From Prionace glauca (lineage: Eukaryota > Chordata > Chondrichthyes > Carcharhiniformes > Carcharhinidae), in contig CM075760.1 in assembly GCA_037974335.1 (NCBI GenBank), positions 31,905,942-31,969,941 on the forward strand: a DNA stretch of 64,000 bases, given 5' to 3'. This document shows, in pieces, positions 36,001 to 46,582 of the stretch (positions are counted from its first letter, which is position 1; every line of letters begins with the position of its first letter). Under the pieces are notes generated by a model. That model saw only the letters and a list, made by a program, of their open reading frames with translations, searched no databases and was not told the origin of the DNA. A program made the position numbers and the translations under genes.

Positions 36001-36308
36001 GCTCAGAGACTATCTCTGTTGCTGTGCGGACACATGGATTTGGGCCTGTGTCTGTGGGAGTTTGCGCGTTCTCCCCGTGGTTGCGTGGGTTTCCTCCGGA
36101 TGCTCCGGTTTCCTCCCACATCCCAAAGATGTGATTTTAGGCTGATTGATTTAGGGTAACAAATTGTCCCTATATTGGACCTCCCTGATCCTCGCACATT
36201 AGGCGTAGACTAAAATCATGAATAGGTCACTGAGACAATGGGACGGCGGCGCGGGCTCGTTGGGCCGAAGGGCCTGTTTCCCGTGCTGTGTTGTTCTTTG
36301 TTCTTAGT
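36001..36308 (+). mobile_element. tRNA-headed SINE with a CR1-like tail
   Basis: The body blocks are GCGCGTTCTCCCCGTGGTTG, GGGTTTCCTCCGGATGCTCC, GGTTTCCTCCCACATCCCAA and GGCTGATTGATTTAGGGTAA. The tail GGGCCGAAGGGCCTGTTTCC, CGTGCTGTGTTGTTCTTTGT closely resembles the 3' end of the CR1 copies in this window, as in SINEs that borrow a LINE's machinery. Confidence 0.85.
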
Positions 36309-36735
36309 TATGAGAAGAGGTGGCATCGGCTTGGGTTATTAACATTTTAACAGAGAAGAATGAGGGGGCGAACTGATCTGCTGCGCAAGATTATGAGGGA
36401 CATAGGCATTGAGGATAAGGAGCAGTGGTTCCCCTTACTGGAAGGGCCAGTCACGAAAGAACATAGGTTCACGGTGAGGACAAGGAGGTTGAGGGATGAT
36501 GTGATATAATACTTTTTACCCAGATGGTGGTGATGGTCTGGAATTCGCTGCCTGGGAAGGTGGTAGAGGAGGGATACCTCACATCCTTTAACAAGTGTCT
36601 GGATGAGCCACATCATTACATTCAGCGCTATGGGCCAAGTGCTGGCTGATGTGGTTGGGTGTAATTTCAGATATTTCTACTGGTGCGGACTAGTTTGGCC
36701 GAATCGACTCTTTGCACTGTATGATTCTATTATTC
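36309..36735 (+). mobile_element. LINE 3'-end relic
   Basis: Pieces of a C-terminal LINE frame are seen (CACGAAAGAACATAGGTTCA, AAGGAGGTTGAGGGATGATG, TGGAATTCGCTGCCTGGGAA). The end GTGCGGACTAGTTTGGCCGA and ACTGTATGATTCTATT is a CR1-like 3' end. Confidence 0.7.
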
Positions 36736-38435
36736 ACTCCCTCTCATCCTCGGTTCTCCTCATTCTCTCTCATTCTTTCCTTCCCTCCATTTCCATCTTC
36801 AATCAGACAGAAACATTGAAATGGAGAAAGAAAGAATTCCACAAACAGAATCTTCTAGACCTGAATTAAAATGCCATCCCTGCTGCACCCTGCCCATCCC
36901 CTATCCCCTCTCAGTCTCTAGAAGCTGCTCCACTCCCTACTTCAGTTTTGGAAGGGAATGTTGACTCCTTCATGACAATTTTTCAATCCTCCCAGGATGT
37001 TTGTCCACATGTCAGATGATGTGACAGGGTATGATTGGAGCCGCAGCAAGTGACGAGGCATTAGGGACCCTCACATCCTGTCGCTCTTTCTCAAATGCTT
37101 CCCTTCATCACCACCTCGACTTTGACCTTCCACTTCCCTCGGGTCTTCGTCTGTCTCAGTTATATCCCCTGTTTCTCCTTTCTCCTCATTCCACTATCAT
37201 GTTCATTCATTGTAGAGATGGCTGTTCTTATCTAGGTCCAGTTCTCTCCAACCACAATTGCCAGCTCTTGTCCGTCCCTCCTTCTAACTTCTAATTTCTG
37301 TCTCTATCGCTGCTTCTTTCCCTCTCTCTCACGTGCACAGTGTTGGAAGGAGCGTTGCAACATTTCTGACCCACGTTGCCAATAACTACAAATTATATTG
37401 TTGTCAGGGGATAGGAAGAATCATATTATCTGGGGATCAGCAATTCCGGTCTGTCTCTGGAAAATAGTCTCAGTCTGCGCCCCCAGGATTCCTTATTAAA
37501 AACAAAATCACTCGATCGATCAATAAATAAATAAATTGATACATTTATAAATTAGTAACTACTGGAAGGCTCATGTTAAAAGTCTACCAGTGGAATGATA
37601 TTGTTCCCGGTTTAAAGAGCGGAAATCATCTCTTTCTACCACTGAGAGGCTGTGTATACAAACTCAGAATTTATATGGCCTTCAGTGGCTGGGAGTAGGA
37701 TTATACCAGGCGTGAGGCTGGTGAATGAAATGTATTCCCTCCCCCCCTCCACCAACAACCCCCACCCTCCCCAGTCCTCTATAGATATTGTCGTGGGATC
37801 ATGCTTAAACGCCACACAAAGAAGCTGAATACAGATAAAGACGGAGGTTCTGGAGGGAGATGAACAGAAATGGGAAGAGAGTGAGGTAGAGAGAGCAATG
37901 GTGGGGAGAGATAGATATGAGGAGAAATATTAAGAGAGGGACAAGTATTTGAGAGGGATAGAGCGAAATGGGGGAATGCTATAATGGGAGTGAAGAATGG
38001 AAACGCACTGGATGGGAGAGGAATCCACATATAGGGGAATAAAGTTGGTCAGAGAGAAGAAGAGTTTAGCAAGAGATGGGTAGGGGAGCAATGGAGAAGG
38101 CATAGGGAGGGAGAACAGGAAGGGAGGGAAGAGACAAACAGACGATATAATCTGGAAATTAGACGTATAAAAGAATGTGAAATAAATTTGGAGGAGGTGA
38201 GGTAAATAGAATAATCCTGAATTGACATCCAACTCCTCAGCTGTCCAGTCGAGGGAAGTGTTCGCCTCGGGGTGCTGGAAGAGATGTCAGATTATATTGC
38301 CAATCTCTAGTATAGCTCTGTCCATTTTGAGTCTAATTGGGAAACCCATCCAGTCTAAATTGATCCTGTAAAACAGATCAGATCAGAAATCCAATCACTC
38401 TGAAATATTTGCAACATTTCAGAATTTGCTGACTG
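36736..38435. other. Intron-like stretch without a gene; purine-rich block
   Basis: Positions 37840-38170 are strongly purine-rich on the plus strand (GGGAGAGATAGATATGAGGA and similar), which accounts for the Ser/Leu/Pro-rich minus frames there. GATCGATCAATAAATAAATA near 37514 is a short AT repeat. Nothing else was recognised. Confidence 0.45.
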
Positions 38436-38439
38436 ACCC

Positions 38440-38590
38440 CAACAAAATGGGAGATGTGTAATTCGCAGCTTCCTGATCCCCAGCTCCTGCTTAGCCAGCA
38501 ATGTAACATTGGCTACTTTCCAATCTGCAATGTTAATCCCTAACACTACTTTCCAACAACACCGCCACTCCAGGAACTCCTGTCTATTGG
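38440..38590 (-). mobile_element. Short antisense LINE relic next to the receptor body
   Basis: The minus strand reads INIADWKVANVTLL, which resembles the DWRVANVTPL segment of LINE polymerases seen elsewhere in the window. It is short and degraded. Confidence 0.4.
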
Positions 38591-38591
38591 G

Positions 38592-39587
38592 TTGATGCTG
38601 AAGTCCTCTCCTTACCGCTGCTTCAAACACAGAGAATATTTATTCACAAATTACCCGGTTCTTATCCTTTTTATTTCCCTGACAATTAATTTACTGGGAA
38701 TTGTGATCCTGAGTCGGGGAAAGTGTGGCCTCTCCACCTGCACCACTTGCTACCTCGTGGCCATGGCAGCCGCAGATCTACTGTTCATCATCATTAACCC
38801 CATTCTCACCTACATAAATGGATATTATTTTCCCAGGAATTTCCTGGACATCACCTCCGTGTGTCGTGTTAAACAGGTTCTGCTACCTGCAGCCACAGAC
38901 TGTTCTCTCTGGTTCACTGTCACTTTCTCCTTTGATCGGTTTGTGGCCATTTGCTGCCAGAAACTGAAGGCTAAATATTGCACTGTGAAAACTGCAGCCA
39001 TGGTTCTGGCAACAACGTGCATCTTGCTCTGTGTGAAGAACATCCCCGTATATTTCACAATTGAACCTCGAATATTAATCAACAATGTTCAGTGGTTCTG
39101 TCAGACAAAGGCAGGCATTTGGATTGATCCTGTTTGGGTTGTATTTTCCTGGGTTGATCAGGTTTTAACCCCATTGCTCCCATTGGCTTTAATCCTGTTG
39201 GTTAATGCTCTGACAGTCAGACACATTTTAGTGACCAGCCGAGTCCGGAAGGGATTGAGGGCTCAGAGTAAGGGAGAGAATCTCAGAGACCCCGAGATGG
39301 AGAGCAGAAAGAAGTCAATGATTTTACTCTTCAGCATTTCCGGAGCTTTCATTCTCCTCTGGTCGGTGTCTGTTATATATTTTATCTATTCGACAGTGAA
39401 AGGATTAATTTACATCACTCTTCCTGAATATATATTTCAACAAGTCGGATGGCTGTTGCAGAATTTAAATTGCTGCACAAACACATTTATTTACACAGTG
39501 ACTCAATCCAAATTCAGGGAGCAGATCAGAATCACAGTGAAATATCCGATTACATCAATTATTCAATTAATGAAGAAACACAACTGA
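38592..39587 (+). CDS. GPR139-like class A receptor, main exon (331 codons open)
   Basis: Seven hydrophobic segments are visible. Helix 1 is roughly residues 19-40, helix 2 51-74 (AMAAADLLF), and helix 3 from C90 to DRFVAICC near 114-121, where DRF replaces DRY. Helix 4 is 134-154. Loop-2 C169 (WFCQ) can pair with C90. Helix 5 is 180-212, helix 6 243-266, and helix 7 ends NTFIY near 296-300 instead of NPxxY. KCGLSTCTTCYL and CCQKLKAKYCT are what I remember of the large GPR139-like families of sharks. The conserved part starts at NLLG (38688). Upstream, residues 1-31 are read from what looks like the intron end: a pyrimidine tract and GACAA where GACAG would be expected. So it is either a receptor that now starts at 38592 without the first exon, or a gene with a lost acceptor. 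Ligand is unknown; the human relative GPR139 is a Gq-coupled brain receptor. Confidence 0.8.
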   Translation: MMLKSSPYRCFKHREYLFTNYPVLILFISLTINLLGIVILSRGKCGLSTCTTCYLVAMAAADLLFIIINPILTYINGYYFPRNFLDITSVCRVKQVLLPAATDCSLWFTVTFSFDRFVAICCQKLKAKYCTVKTAAMVLATTCILLCVKNIPVYFTIEPRILINNVQWFCQTKAGIWIDPVWVVFSWVDQVLTPLLPLALILLVNALTVRHILVTSRVRKGLRAQSKGENLRDPEMESRKKSMILLFSISGAFILLWSVSVIYFIYSTVKGLIYITLPEYIFQQVGWLLQNLNCCTNTFIYTVTQSKFREQIRITVKYPITSIIQLMKKHN

Positions 39588-39629
39588 CTGACAGTCAAGA
39601 GGGGAAAGCATCATTAACTGACAGCCTCA

Positions 39630-39822
39630 GACAATCAGATACCAGGATCATCACAAACTTACCACCACAGCCAATCAGAGACTGGATTGCTAACTGACAG
39701 CCTCAGCCACTCAGAGACGGGATTGTTGAATGACTGCCTCAACCATTCCGAGACTGGATTGCTTACTGACCGCCTCAACCAGTCAGAGGCTTGATTCCTA
39801 ATTCGCTGCATCAGCCAAACAG
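39630..39822. repeat. 36-bp minisatellite, about 4.5 units, just after the receptor stop
   Basis: Units begin CAGCC(A)ATCAGAGACTGG and end GACAGCCT, each 36 bases, with a diverged first unit at about 39630. Like the 42-bp array it is a multiple of 3, so the minus strand stays open and reads 12-residue repeats such as RQSFNNPVSEWL. Confidence 0.85.
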
Positions 39823-40140
39823 GGACATTCCAATCCATTGTTCCCAGATTCTGATCCATTACTGGGAGATTCCAACCCACTATTCCCAGGTTCTGATCTC
39901 CCCCTCTCTCTCCACAGCCGCTGATCTCTGTTAGTGTCAGAGTTGTCTCAGTGAAACAACAAATTGAACGGTATCCTTTATGAATAGAAGAGACAAAACC
40001 CTCCAGACACACTAATCGGATCCATGGAGACTCACATCAATTCCAGTCAAGAAAAAAAGTTTCATTTAACCCCAATCCAACACTTTCTACAGCTAAAGTA
40101 GAACATTTGCAGCCCAGATGGGGTGTTGAGGGTCAGGGAG
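39823..40140. repeat. Third copy of the receptor first-exon flank, without the exon
   Basis: About two 42-bp units (39823-39898) are followed by the same flank as at 5451-5725 and 12241-12515 (CACAGCCGCTGATCTCTGTT, TCCATGGAGACTCACATCAA, GTAGAACATTTGCAGCC). The exon itself is absent; the copy starts right at the 36-bp repeats. Confidence 0.75.
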
Positions 40141-40169
40141 GTATGGAAAGTTGATAATAATGAAGGGTC

Positions 40170-41000
40170 AGAGCGTAAATCCTTCAAATTAGTTCCAAAC
40201 ACCAGAGCTCTCTCTGCTAGCATTCATTTTCAGGGGGATAGAATACAAGGCAGGCGTGTACTGTTGAGGTTTTATAAAACTCTTGTCAAACCACATTCAG
40301 AATATTGTCAGCAATTCTGGTCCCCGTATCTAAGGAAGAATGTACTGGCCTTGGAGATCATCCAGAGGAAAATGGCAAGACTGTTCTGGGGAATGAAAGG
40401 CTTAATGCATGAGGAGTGTCTGAGGACTTTGGGTCTGTACTCGATGAAATTTGGAAGGATGAGGAGGGGGATTTCATTGGAACGTCCAGAAAAAGTGAAG
40501 GCCTGGATAACGTGCACTTGGCAACGACGTTTCCAATAGTAGGAGAGACTAGGACCCGAGGGTACAGCCTCAGAGGAAAGGACAGCCCTTTAGAATTGTG
40601 ATGTGGTGATGCTGGTGTTGCATTGTGGTGGACACAGTAAGAAGTCTCAGAACACCAGTTGTCCACTCACCTGATGAAGAATTAACGCTCCAAATGCTCG
40701 TGATTCCAAATAACCTGCTGTTGTGGGACTTCTTACTTTAGAACTGTGATGACAAGGAATTTCATCAGCCAAGGGTGGTGAATTTGTGAAATTCACTGCC
40801 ACACAAACTGTGGAGGTCAGGTCATTGATTGTACATCAGAAAGGCATAGATATGTTCATGACTGATGAAAGGATCAAGGGTTATGGGGAAAATCGGGAGA
40901 ATGGGTTTGAGAAACTTCTCAGCCATAATTGAATGGTGGACCATGCTCGATGGGCCTAATGGCCTAATTCTGTTCCTATTCTTATCGTCTTATTGTTATC
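40170..41000 (+). mobile_element. LINE 3'-end relic carrying a SINE-like insertion
   Basis: The frame has LLRFYKTLVKPHSEYCQQFW, ALEIIQRKMARLFWGMKGLM and RTLGLYSMKFGRM. After the insertion at 40604-40735 it continues AAGGGTGGTGAATTTGTGAA, ATTCACTGCCACACAAACTG, AAGGGTTATGGGGAAAATCG and the end AATGGCCTAATTCTGTTCCT. Confidence 0.8.
40604..40735. mobile_element. Palindromic SINE-like element, collapsed, with 16-bp target duplication
   Basis: The left part (GTAAGAAGTCTCAGAACACC) and right part (GCTGTTGTGGGACTTCTTAC) are inverted copies, with CACTCACCTGATGAAG and CGTGATTCCAAATAA between them. CTTTAGAATTGTGATG at 40588-40603 and CTTTAGAACTGTGATG at 40736-40751 flank it, with one mismatch. Confidence 0.8.
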
Positions 41001-41019
41001 ATGGTTGTGGATTTTAGAT

Positions 41020-42775
41020 GAGGTTTTCACTAACCAGGATCGATATTGTCTGCTAAATCCACGCTGCAGCCAATATGATGTATAGCTTACAGAGAGAACA
41101 GTTTTAATAAGTGACGTCACATCGATCAATCTGACAGCATTATTTAAAGTTCAATCTTAGCAAGAGGTTTCGGATAGAACTATCTCTCAGCGTTAATACA
41201 GAACACCCTGATCAAGAGGCTTCACATCAAACTGTCTCAGCATTTTCTGTTGTGAGGTCATAAGGAGACAACAGTGAACTGAGGACTGTGTGGGAGAAGG
41301 AACCGAGACATCTAAACAGGGCCAGCAGTACTTGAGGAGAGTGTGAGAGGGGGACACTGGGAGAGAGAGTGAGCACTTGAGGAGAGTGCGAGAGGGGGAC
41401 ACTGGGAGAGAGAGTGAGCACTTGAGAAGAGTGCGAGAGGGGGACACTGGGACAGGGAACTCGACATTGGTTACTGACGGCGGGCAGGAAGAGGATCAAA
41501 ACGTTGGAGGGTTCATCGAGGCATCACTCGCCAGAGAGGATCTTAAAACTGACTCCAGTCCCCAGGCATCAACTCCCAAGGGATTGTCGGTCCCTTCAGA
41601 GCGTGGAGGAGCTGTTGATAGCAGGCCTCCCTGGCCTCCCACATAATAGAACAGACAGTATAGAAGGCGGCAGGAATCTAATCTCAGACAGGACAAAAAA
41701 ACGGTGATGAGTAAGAGAAGGGAGGTGGTAAACGCAAGATGGAGTGTGTTGTACCCAAATGAGTGCAGTGTACTGGACAAGTAAATGACCTTGTTACGCA
41801 CATTGAAATTGGCCGGTACGATGTTGTGGGCATCACAGAGACTTGTCTGCAAGGGGATCAGGGCTGGGATCTAAATATCCAAGGAAGTGTGTCTTATCGC
41901 AAGGAGAGGCAGATGGACATAGGGGGCTGTGTTGCATTGTTAGTAAGGAATTAAGTTAAATCGATAGCAAGAAGCGGTATAGGATCAAAAGGGTTAGAAT
42001 TTCTGTCGGTGGAGAAGAGCAATTGCAAAAATAAAAAAAGACCCCGATGCGAGTTAGGTATAAGCCCTTTCAAGCAGCAGTCAGGATATGGGCAGAAAAT
42101 AAATTAGGAGAGAGAAAAGGCTCATGAAAAATACAATGTTACAATAATCATAGGGGACTTCTTTATGTTGGTGGGCTGGGAAACTCGGGCAGATAGTGGG
42201 TCCCAAGAAAATTTGTGGAATGCCTAAGTTTTTGTTTGGAGCTGCTTGTGACACAGCCTACTAGGGAAGAGGCAATTCTGGATTTGGTGCTGTGTAATGA
42301 GGCAGACTTGATTAGGGAACTTAAGGTGAAAGAACACTTTGGGAGCAGTGACCACAACTTGATAGAATTTATCCCGCAGTTTGAGAGGGAGAAGCTGGAA
42401 TCAGATGTAACGGTATCAGAATTAAATAAAGGTAATTGCAAAGACATGAGGGAGGAACTGGCCAGAGTTGATTTGGAAGGGAGCCTAGCAGGGAAGAGAG
42501 TGGAACAGCAATAGCAGGTGTTTTGAGAGGCACAACAGAAATTCAGGAGGCACAAGAGAAACTCATCCCAAAGGAGGAGGGAACGTGTCACAGGGACGAT
42601 GAGGCATCCATGACATTAACGCGATAGAGAAAGCATACAAAGTGGAGAGGATTATTGGGAAGCCAGAGGATTGGGAAACCTTTAAAAGAGAGCAGAGGAC
42701 AACTAAAAAAACAATAAGAGGAAGAAGAAGAAATATGCTGGCTAGTAATATAAAAGAAGATATGAAGATTTTCTT
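41020..42775 (+). mobile_element. LINE 5' part: leader and endonuclease
   Basis: After a leader with tandem units (41328-41455), the plus strand encodes endonuclease pieces: GRYDVVGITETCLQGDQGWD, RQMDIGGCVALLVRN, REEAILDLVLCNEADLIREL and EHFGSSDHNLIEF. LDLVLCN and GSSDHN are the C-terminal motifs of the AP-type endonuclease. The copy stops near 42775 before the polymerase. It is relatively complete at its 5' end, which is rare among LINE copies. Confidence 0.75.
41328..41455 (+). repeat. 45-bp tandem units in a LINE leader
   Basis: About 2.8 units with GTGAGCACTTGAGGAGAGTG, CGAGAGGGGGACACTGGGAG. Tandem units in the 5' leader are known to act as internal promoters in some LINEs; this role is an inference here. 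Confidence 0.8.
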
Positions 42776-43418
42776 TTTCTCTCTCAATGTATAAAATATA
42801 AGGGAGAGGCGGAACCAAATCTAATTGAATTGATTCTTGAAATGAGGCAATTTTTGACTTGGGGTTTGATTTAATGTAGGGAAGAAGACTCCGTGTGACA
42901 TGTGATCTAATCCAACTCCATTAATTTGTTTCATTGCCAATATCAGCTCTGATCCTCCGGGTGTCGTTGATGGGAATTCGAAGACACTAAATTTAGGATA
43001 ACCATATTTATGGAGGAGAGGGATCAAATTCTCCCACTGTCCGGATTTTCCTTCAATTATTATAAACATTTTGAACAGCTTTGGTCAAACATGTGATTAC
43101 TAAACTTGACTGCAGAAGAATGTATCATCATTCATTTTGATTCGAGGAACCAGCAGAGGGAATATAAAGCAAACAACTCGATGAAAGTTAATTACTGCGG
43201 ATGCTGGAATCTGAAACCAAACGTGTCACACAAAACATTGACGAAGTGTCATCTGGACCCTAAACATCAGCTCTTTACTTTCCTATAAATGCTATTACAC
43301 CCTATATGATTTTCCAGCATTTTCTCTTTTAGTTAAAGTGGGCAACGGACGGGCTTGTCGGACCAGTTTAGTTGCTCCACCAGGGAATCGGAACTACATC
43401 AAATGCACCCATCGGTAT
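42776..43418. other. No recognisable feature
   Basis: AT-rich sequence between the LINE and the tRNA-like gene. No supported frame or repeat. Confidence 0.4.
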
Positions 43419-43491
43419 GTTTCTACAGTGTAGTGGTTGTCACACTCGCCTTACACGCGGGACGTCCGCGGTTTGACACCGGGCAGAAACA
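43419..43491 (+). tRNA. tRNA-Val(TAC)-like gene, possibly decayed
   Basis: Seventy-three bases that fold as a cloverleaf: acceptor GTTTCTA with CAGAAAC plus discriminator A, A box TAGTGTAGTGG, and anticodon loop CTTACAC in a paired stem (CTCGC with GCGGG). The T loop reads TTTGACA where TTCGAAA is usual, and the T stem has one G-G mismatch. No run of four Ts follows closely. It may be weak or a pseudogene. There is no intron and no CCA in the DNA. Confidence 0.65.
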
Positions 43492-44605
43492 TTTCCAGAT
43501 GGCTCTATTTCAAGATGATTCAGATTTCAGAATTATTCTCATTTATCACAAAACATTAATTGAGCTATTGTGTTATTTGCAGCACTTAAGGCGGGGAGAA
43601 CTCAGGAAAGAATCTTAAAGGGAAGTTCTGTGATATTGAGCAAGACAGGATGACGGTCAAGAGCAACATTGGTTTGGTTCCCGTTATTTTTAAACTTTGC
43701 TGCTTTTCTAGATGAACTCCAGCTCTCCATTCCCCCGGTAGTGTCTGAGACTTCCTCCAATCCGCTTTGTTAATCTCAGAGTTACTGCTTTCTGAATGAA
43801 AACTACTTGCAATCAGTCGAGGACAAATAGTTTAGTGTTTCATTTATGAAGAAGTTTTCTTGTCATTTAGCCCGAGAATTTTACTCAGACCTGAGTGATA
43901 TTTCTGTCAAAACAAATGGTTAAATCTGACACGTTCCCACCCAGATTTTATCTTGTACCACCATTTCTATCGGCAGTCTTTTACATCATATCACTGCCTT
44001 TCACAGTCTGTGTTTTTTCTTAACCTGCTGCACATGTTGCATTTCCAACCTGGAAGCAAAAGTGCAAATCTCACTCCACCGATTCTTGCAGAGCTGCTTT
44101 GGACCAGGAAATATTGCTGGTTTGTTTATACAATTAATTAAACCTTAATGCATTGAAGACAGCCCGCGACCCTGAAAGTGCTGAATCCTGACCACAAGGC
44201 CACCAGGATCCCATCTGCCTGATTCTCCCAGATACTGATTACAGGAATGTGCACAGCGCCAATTGTCCGCACTCACACACTCCTTCCTGTCTGTTAAGAT
44301 TTGAAATTGTTTATATTTTCACATTGGCTTCCAGTGTGATGAAAGCAGAGCTGTGATAAGCTGATGTTCAGTGGATTTACTGCAGTAAGGTTTATGTCAG
44401 TTCGATGCTAACGTTGCTCTTTGAACATAGTCAGCTACAGTGAAATATAATGTGGTCGAAGGTTGCCTACGCATTGTTACAGGAGGAACCAGCAAGGGCA
44501 GGTTTGGATAATTAACGGGATTGTGCAATGGGCCTGATATTTCTCCCTGATGTTCAAAATGTCACAATTATTTAATGACGATTTTCAGTTTGCTGCTATG
44601 TGTTG
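43492..44605. other. No recognisable feature between the two tRNA-like genes
   Basis: No coding frame with family motifs and no repeat that I know. Confidence 0.4.
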
Positions 44606-44677
44606 GGTTCTGTGGTGTAATGGTGAGCACTCTGGACTTTGAATCCAGCGATCCGACTTCAAGTCTCGGTGGAACCT
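44606..44677 (+). tRNA. tRNA-Gln(TTG)-like gene, possibly decayed
   Basis: Seventy-two bases, close to vertebrate tRNA-Gln: acceptor GGTTCTG with TGGAACC plus discriminator T, A box TGGTGTAATGG, and a perfect anticodon stem CTGGA/TCCAG with loop CTTTGAA (anticodon TTG). The T arm reads CCGAC-TTCAAGT-CTCGG, so the innermost pair is lost, and the B box differs from AGTTCAAATCT at two places. No close oligo-T terminator was seen. It is either a diverged gene or a young pseudogene. Confidence 0.65.
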
Positions 44678-44924
44678 TCCTTGAATTTGTGAATGCGGGT
44701 GGTTGACTTGCTGAAGGCCGCTTTGGTAAAATGTCTCACAAATTACTCATTGAGAAGACAAATTGTCAACCAGTTTTTCCTGCAATTACATTGCACATTG
44801 GCGCCGGATGCCTGAAACTTTACTGTTTTCATCATTACGCTGTTTTTTTTATCTCCTCTGTTGGAAATAAAAAGAAACGGCTGGTGTCACACAATAACAA
44901 TTCCACTGGAGTCTGACAATTATT
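44678..44924. other. No recognisable feature
   Basis: Unique-looking sequence after the tRNA-like gene; no frame or repeat supported. Confidence 0.4.
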
Positions 44925-45165
44925 GAGCAAGTGTGTGTGTGTGTGTGTGTGTGCATGTGTGTGTTTATGTTTGTATGTCATAATGCCTGAGATAATCAGC
45001 CTGTCTGTTCACGTCTGTGGTTGTGTGTGTGTGTGTGCTTTTCTGTGTCAGCTTTTGTCTAAGTGAGTTTGCGCTGTTGTCTGAGTGTGTGTGCATGTCT
45101 GAGTGTGAGTTTTTCTGTGTGAGTGCTTGTTTGTGTGTGCGTGTGTGAAAGTATGTGTGCGTGAG
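44925..45165. repeat. TG-rich tract containing one copy of a hairpin-forming repeat
   Basis: TG repeats surround CAGCTTTTGTCTAAGTGAGT and GTGCATGTCTGAGTGTGAGT, which recur inverted at about 48840-48985 and directly at 48650-48735. Confidence 0.85.
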
Positions 45166-45405
45166 AGAGAAAGAGAGTGAGAGAAAGAGAAAGAGAGAGA
45201 TTGAAAGTCAGAGAGAGAGAGACTGAGAGATAGATAGAGAGAGACAGTCAGAGAGAGAGACTGAGAGAAAGACAGTGAAAGAGAGTGAGAGTGAGAGAGT
45301 GAGAGTGAGAGAAAGAGAGAGAGAGAGAGATTCAGTGAGAGAGGGAGAGAGAAAGAGAGAGACTAGGAGACAGAGAGAGAGAGAGAGAGAGAGAGATTGC
45401 TCACT
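45166..45405. repeat. (GA)n microsatellite
   Basis: About 240 bases of GAGA with AGTGA and AAAGA variants. The Ser/Leu-rich open frame on the minus strand is a by-product. Confidence 0.95.
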
Positions 45406-46071
45406 ATAATACATGACTGCAAGGTTCTGGTCTTACTTGCACTGAAGCACTTACAGTAGCTCCTGCTCATCGCATGTTCACTTTTCCATTAACTCTTTCA
45501 GCGCTGAGCCATGAGCTCAAATCTACAGCACACGTCAGAACAGATTAATTTCCATGTCCTGAAACCATCGGAACTGCCCAGTTTGTGCCTTTTTCTCTCC
45601 TTTTGGTCTCTGTAGTTGTAAATTTGATTCTGGCTGTTTGCAGATAATGTTTGAGTTGTATTAATGTCGGCACCTCTGATCATCCAGAGGAAAAACAGAG
45701 AGAATCGTGACAACCGCCTGTTCCCGCTGTGCAATGGGCAGTCAGCAGGGGGCGGACGTAAGGCGCATCTGGACATTGAAATAGAAATGCTCATGTATTC
45801 ATACAGGTTGCTCAATAATTAATTCAAAACTGAAAAGCATGTTTGGAAGGTGGAGATTGTAGGACAGTGACCATGCCACTGAAGTGTCCCAGACTAATTG
45901 TATAGGCATACCGTTCACATCACTTCCCCACCCAGCACCCTCAGTGCGCCGAATGCAATTTGATTTTTTTGAATTCAACAATAACATTTAAGTCTATTTC
46001 TTTGTGTCACTGGTAGCTTTACATTAATATTGCAATAATGTCACTGTGATAATCCTCTATTCGTCACACTC
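45406..46071. other. No recognisable feature
   Basis: A 105-codon minus frame (45815-45498) has no family features, no splice context and no neighbours to support it, so I do not call it. Confidence 0.4.
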
Positions 46072-46292
46072 TGGCGCCTGTTCCAGTATATTGGTGTAGA
46101 ATTTAGCATTGTCAATATACCCAACCAGTACATATTTCAGACTGTGGGAGGAAACCGGAGCTCCCGGAGAAAACCTAGACAGATACGGGGACAACATGCG
46201 GACTCTGCACGGACAACGACCAAAGCCAGGAATCGAACCCGAGTCCCTGCTGCTATGATACAGTAGTGCTAACTACGATGTCAGTGTGCCAT
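46072..46292 (-). mobile_element. tRNA-headed SINE, minus strand
   Basis: The reverse complement shows the standard order from GGCACACTGACATCGTAGTT through GATTCCTGGCTTTGGTCGTT and GGTTTCCTCCCACAGTCTGA. Tail blocks are weak. Confidence 0.85.
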
Positions 46293-46294
46293 CA

Positions 46295-46580
46295 ACCTGG
46301 GTATAGATAGGAGTGTGAGGAAGAACGTACTTGTTATAGATGGGGTGCACCAAAATTTCACCAGACTGATACATGTCCTTTGAAGAGAGATTGAGGCGTG
46401 CATTCAATTCAATTTGGCAGAATGGGAGACCTGATTGAAATACATAAAATTCTGAAAATTCCAGCATTATGACCCATCAGTACTGAAGAAACGGCCCCTA
46501 AATTTCCAAGTCGGGATGGTGAATGACTTCGAGAGTGAATCTCCTTTTAATGGTATTCCCAGGTATCGACTACCCTTGTG
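46295..46580 (+). mobile_element. LINE relics, two small pieces
   Basis: 46340-46460 resembles a CR1-like C terminus (GGGTGCACCAAAATTTCACC, GAGACCTGATTGAAATACAT). 46498-46580 (ATTTCCAAGTCGGGATGGTG and following) resembles the antisense LINE found at 54105-55875. Confidence 0.55.
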
Positions 46581-46582
46581 AT

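Noticed and set aside
45498-45815. 105-codon minus frame
   Set aside because: No motif, no splice context, no repeat explanation; length is within chance expectation.
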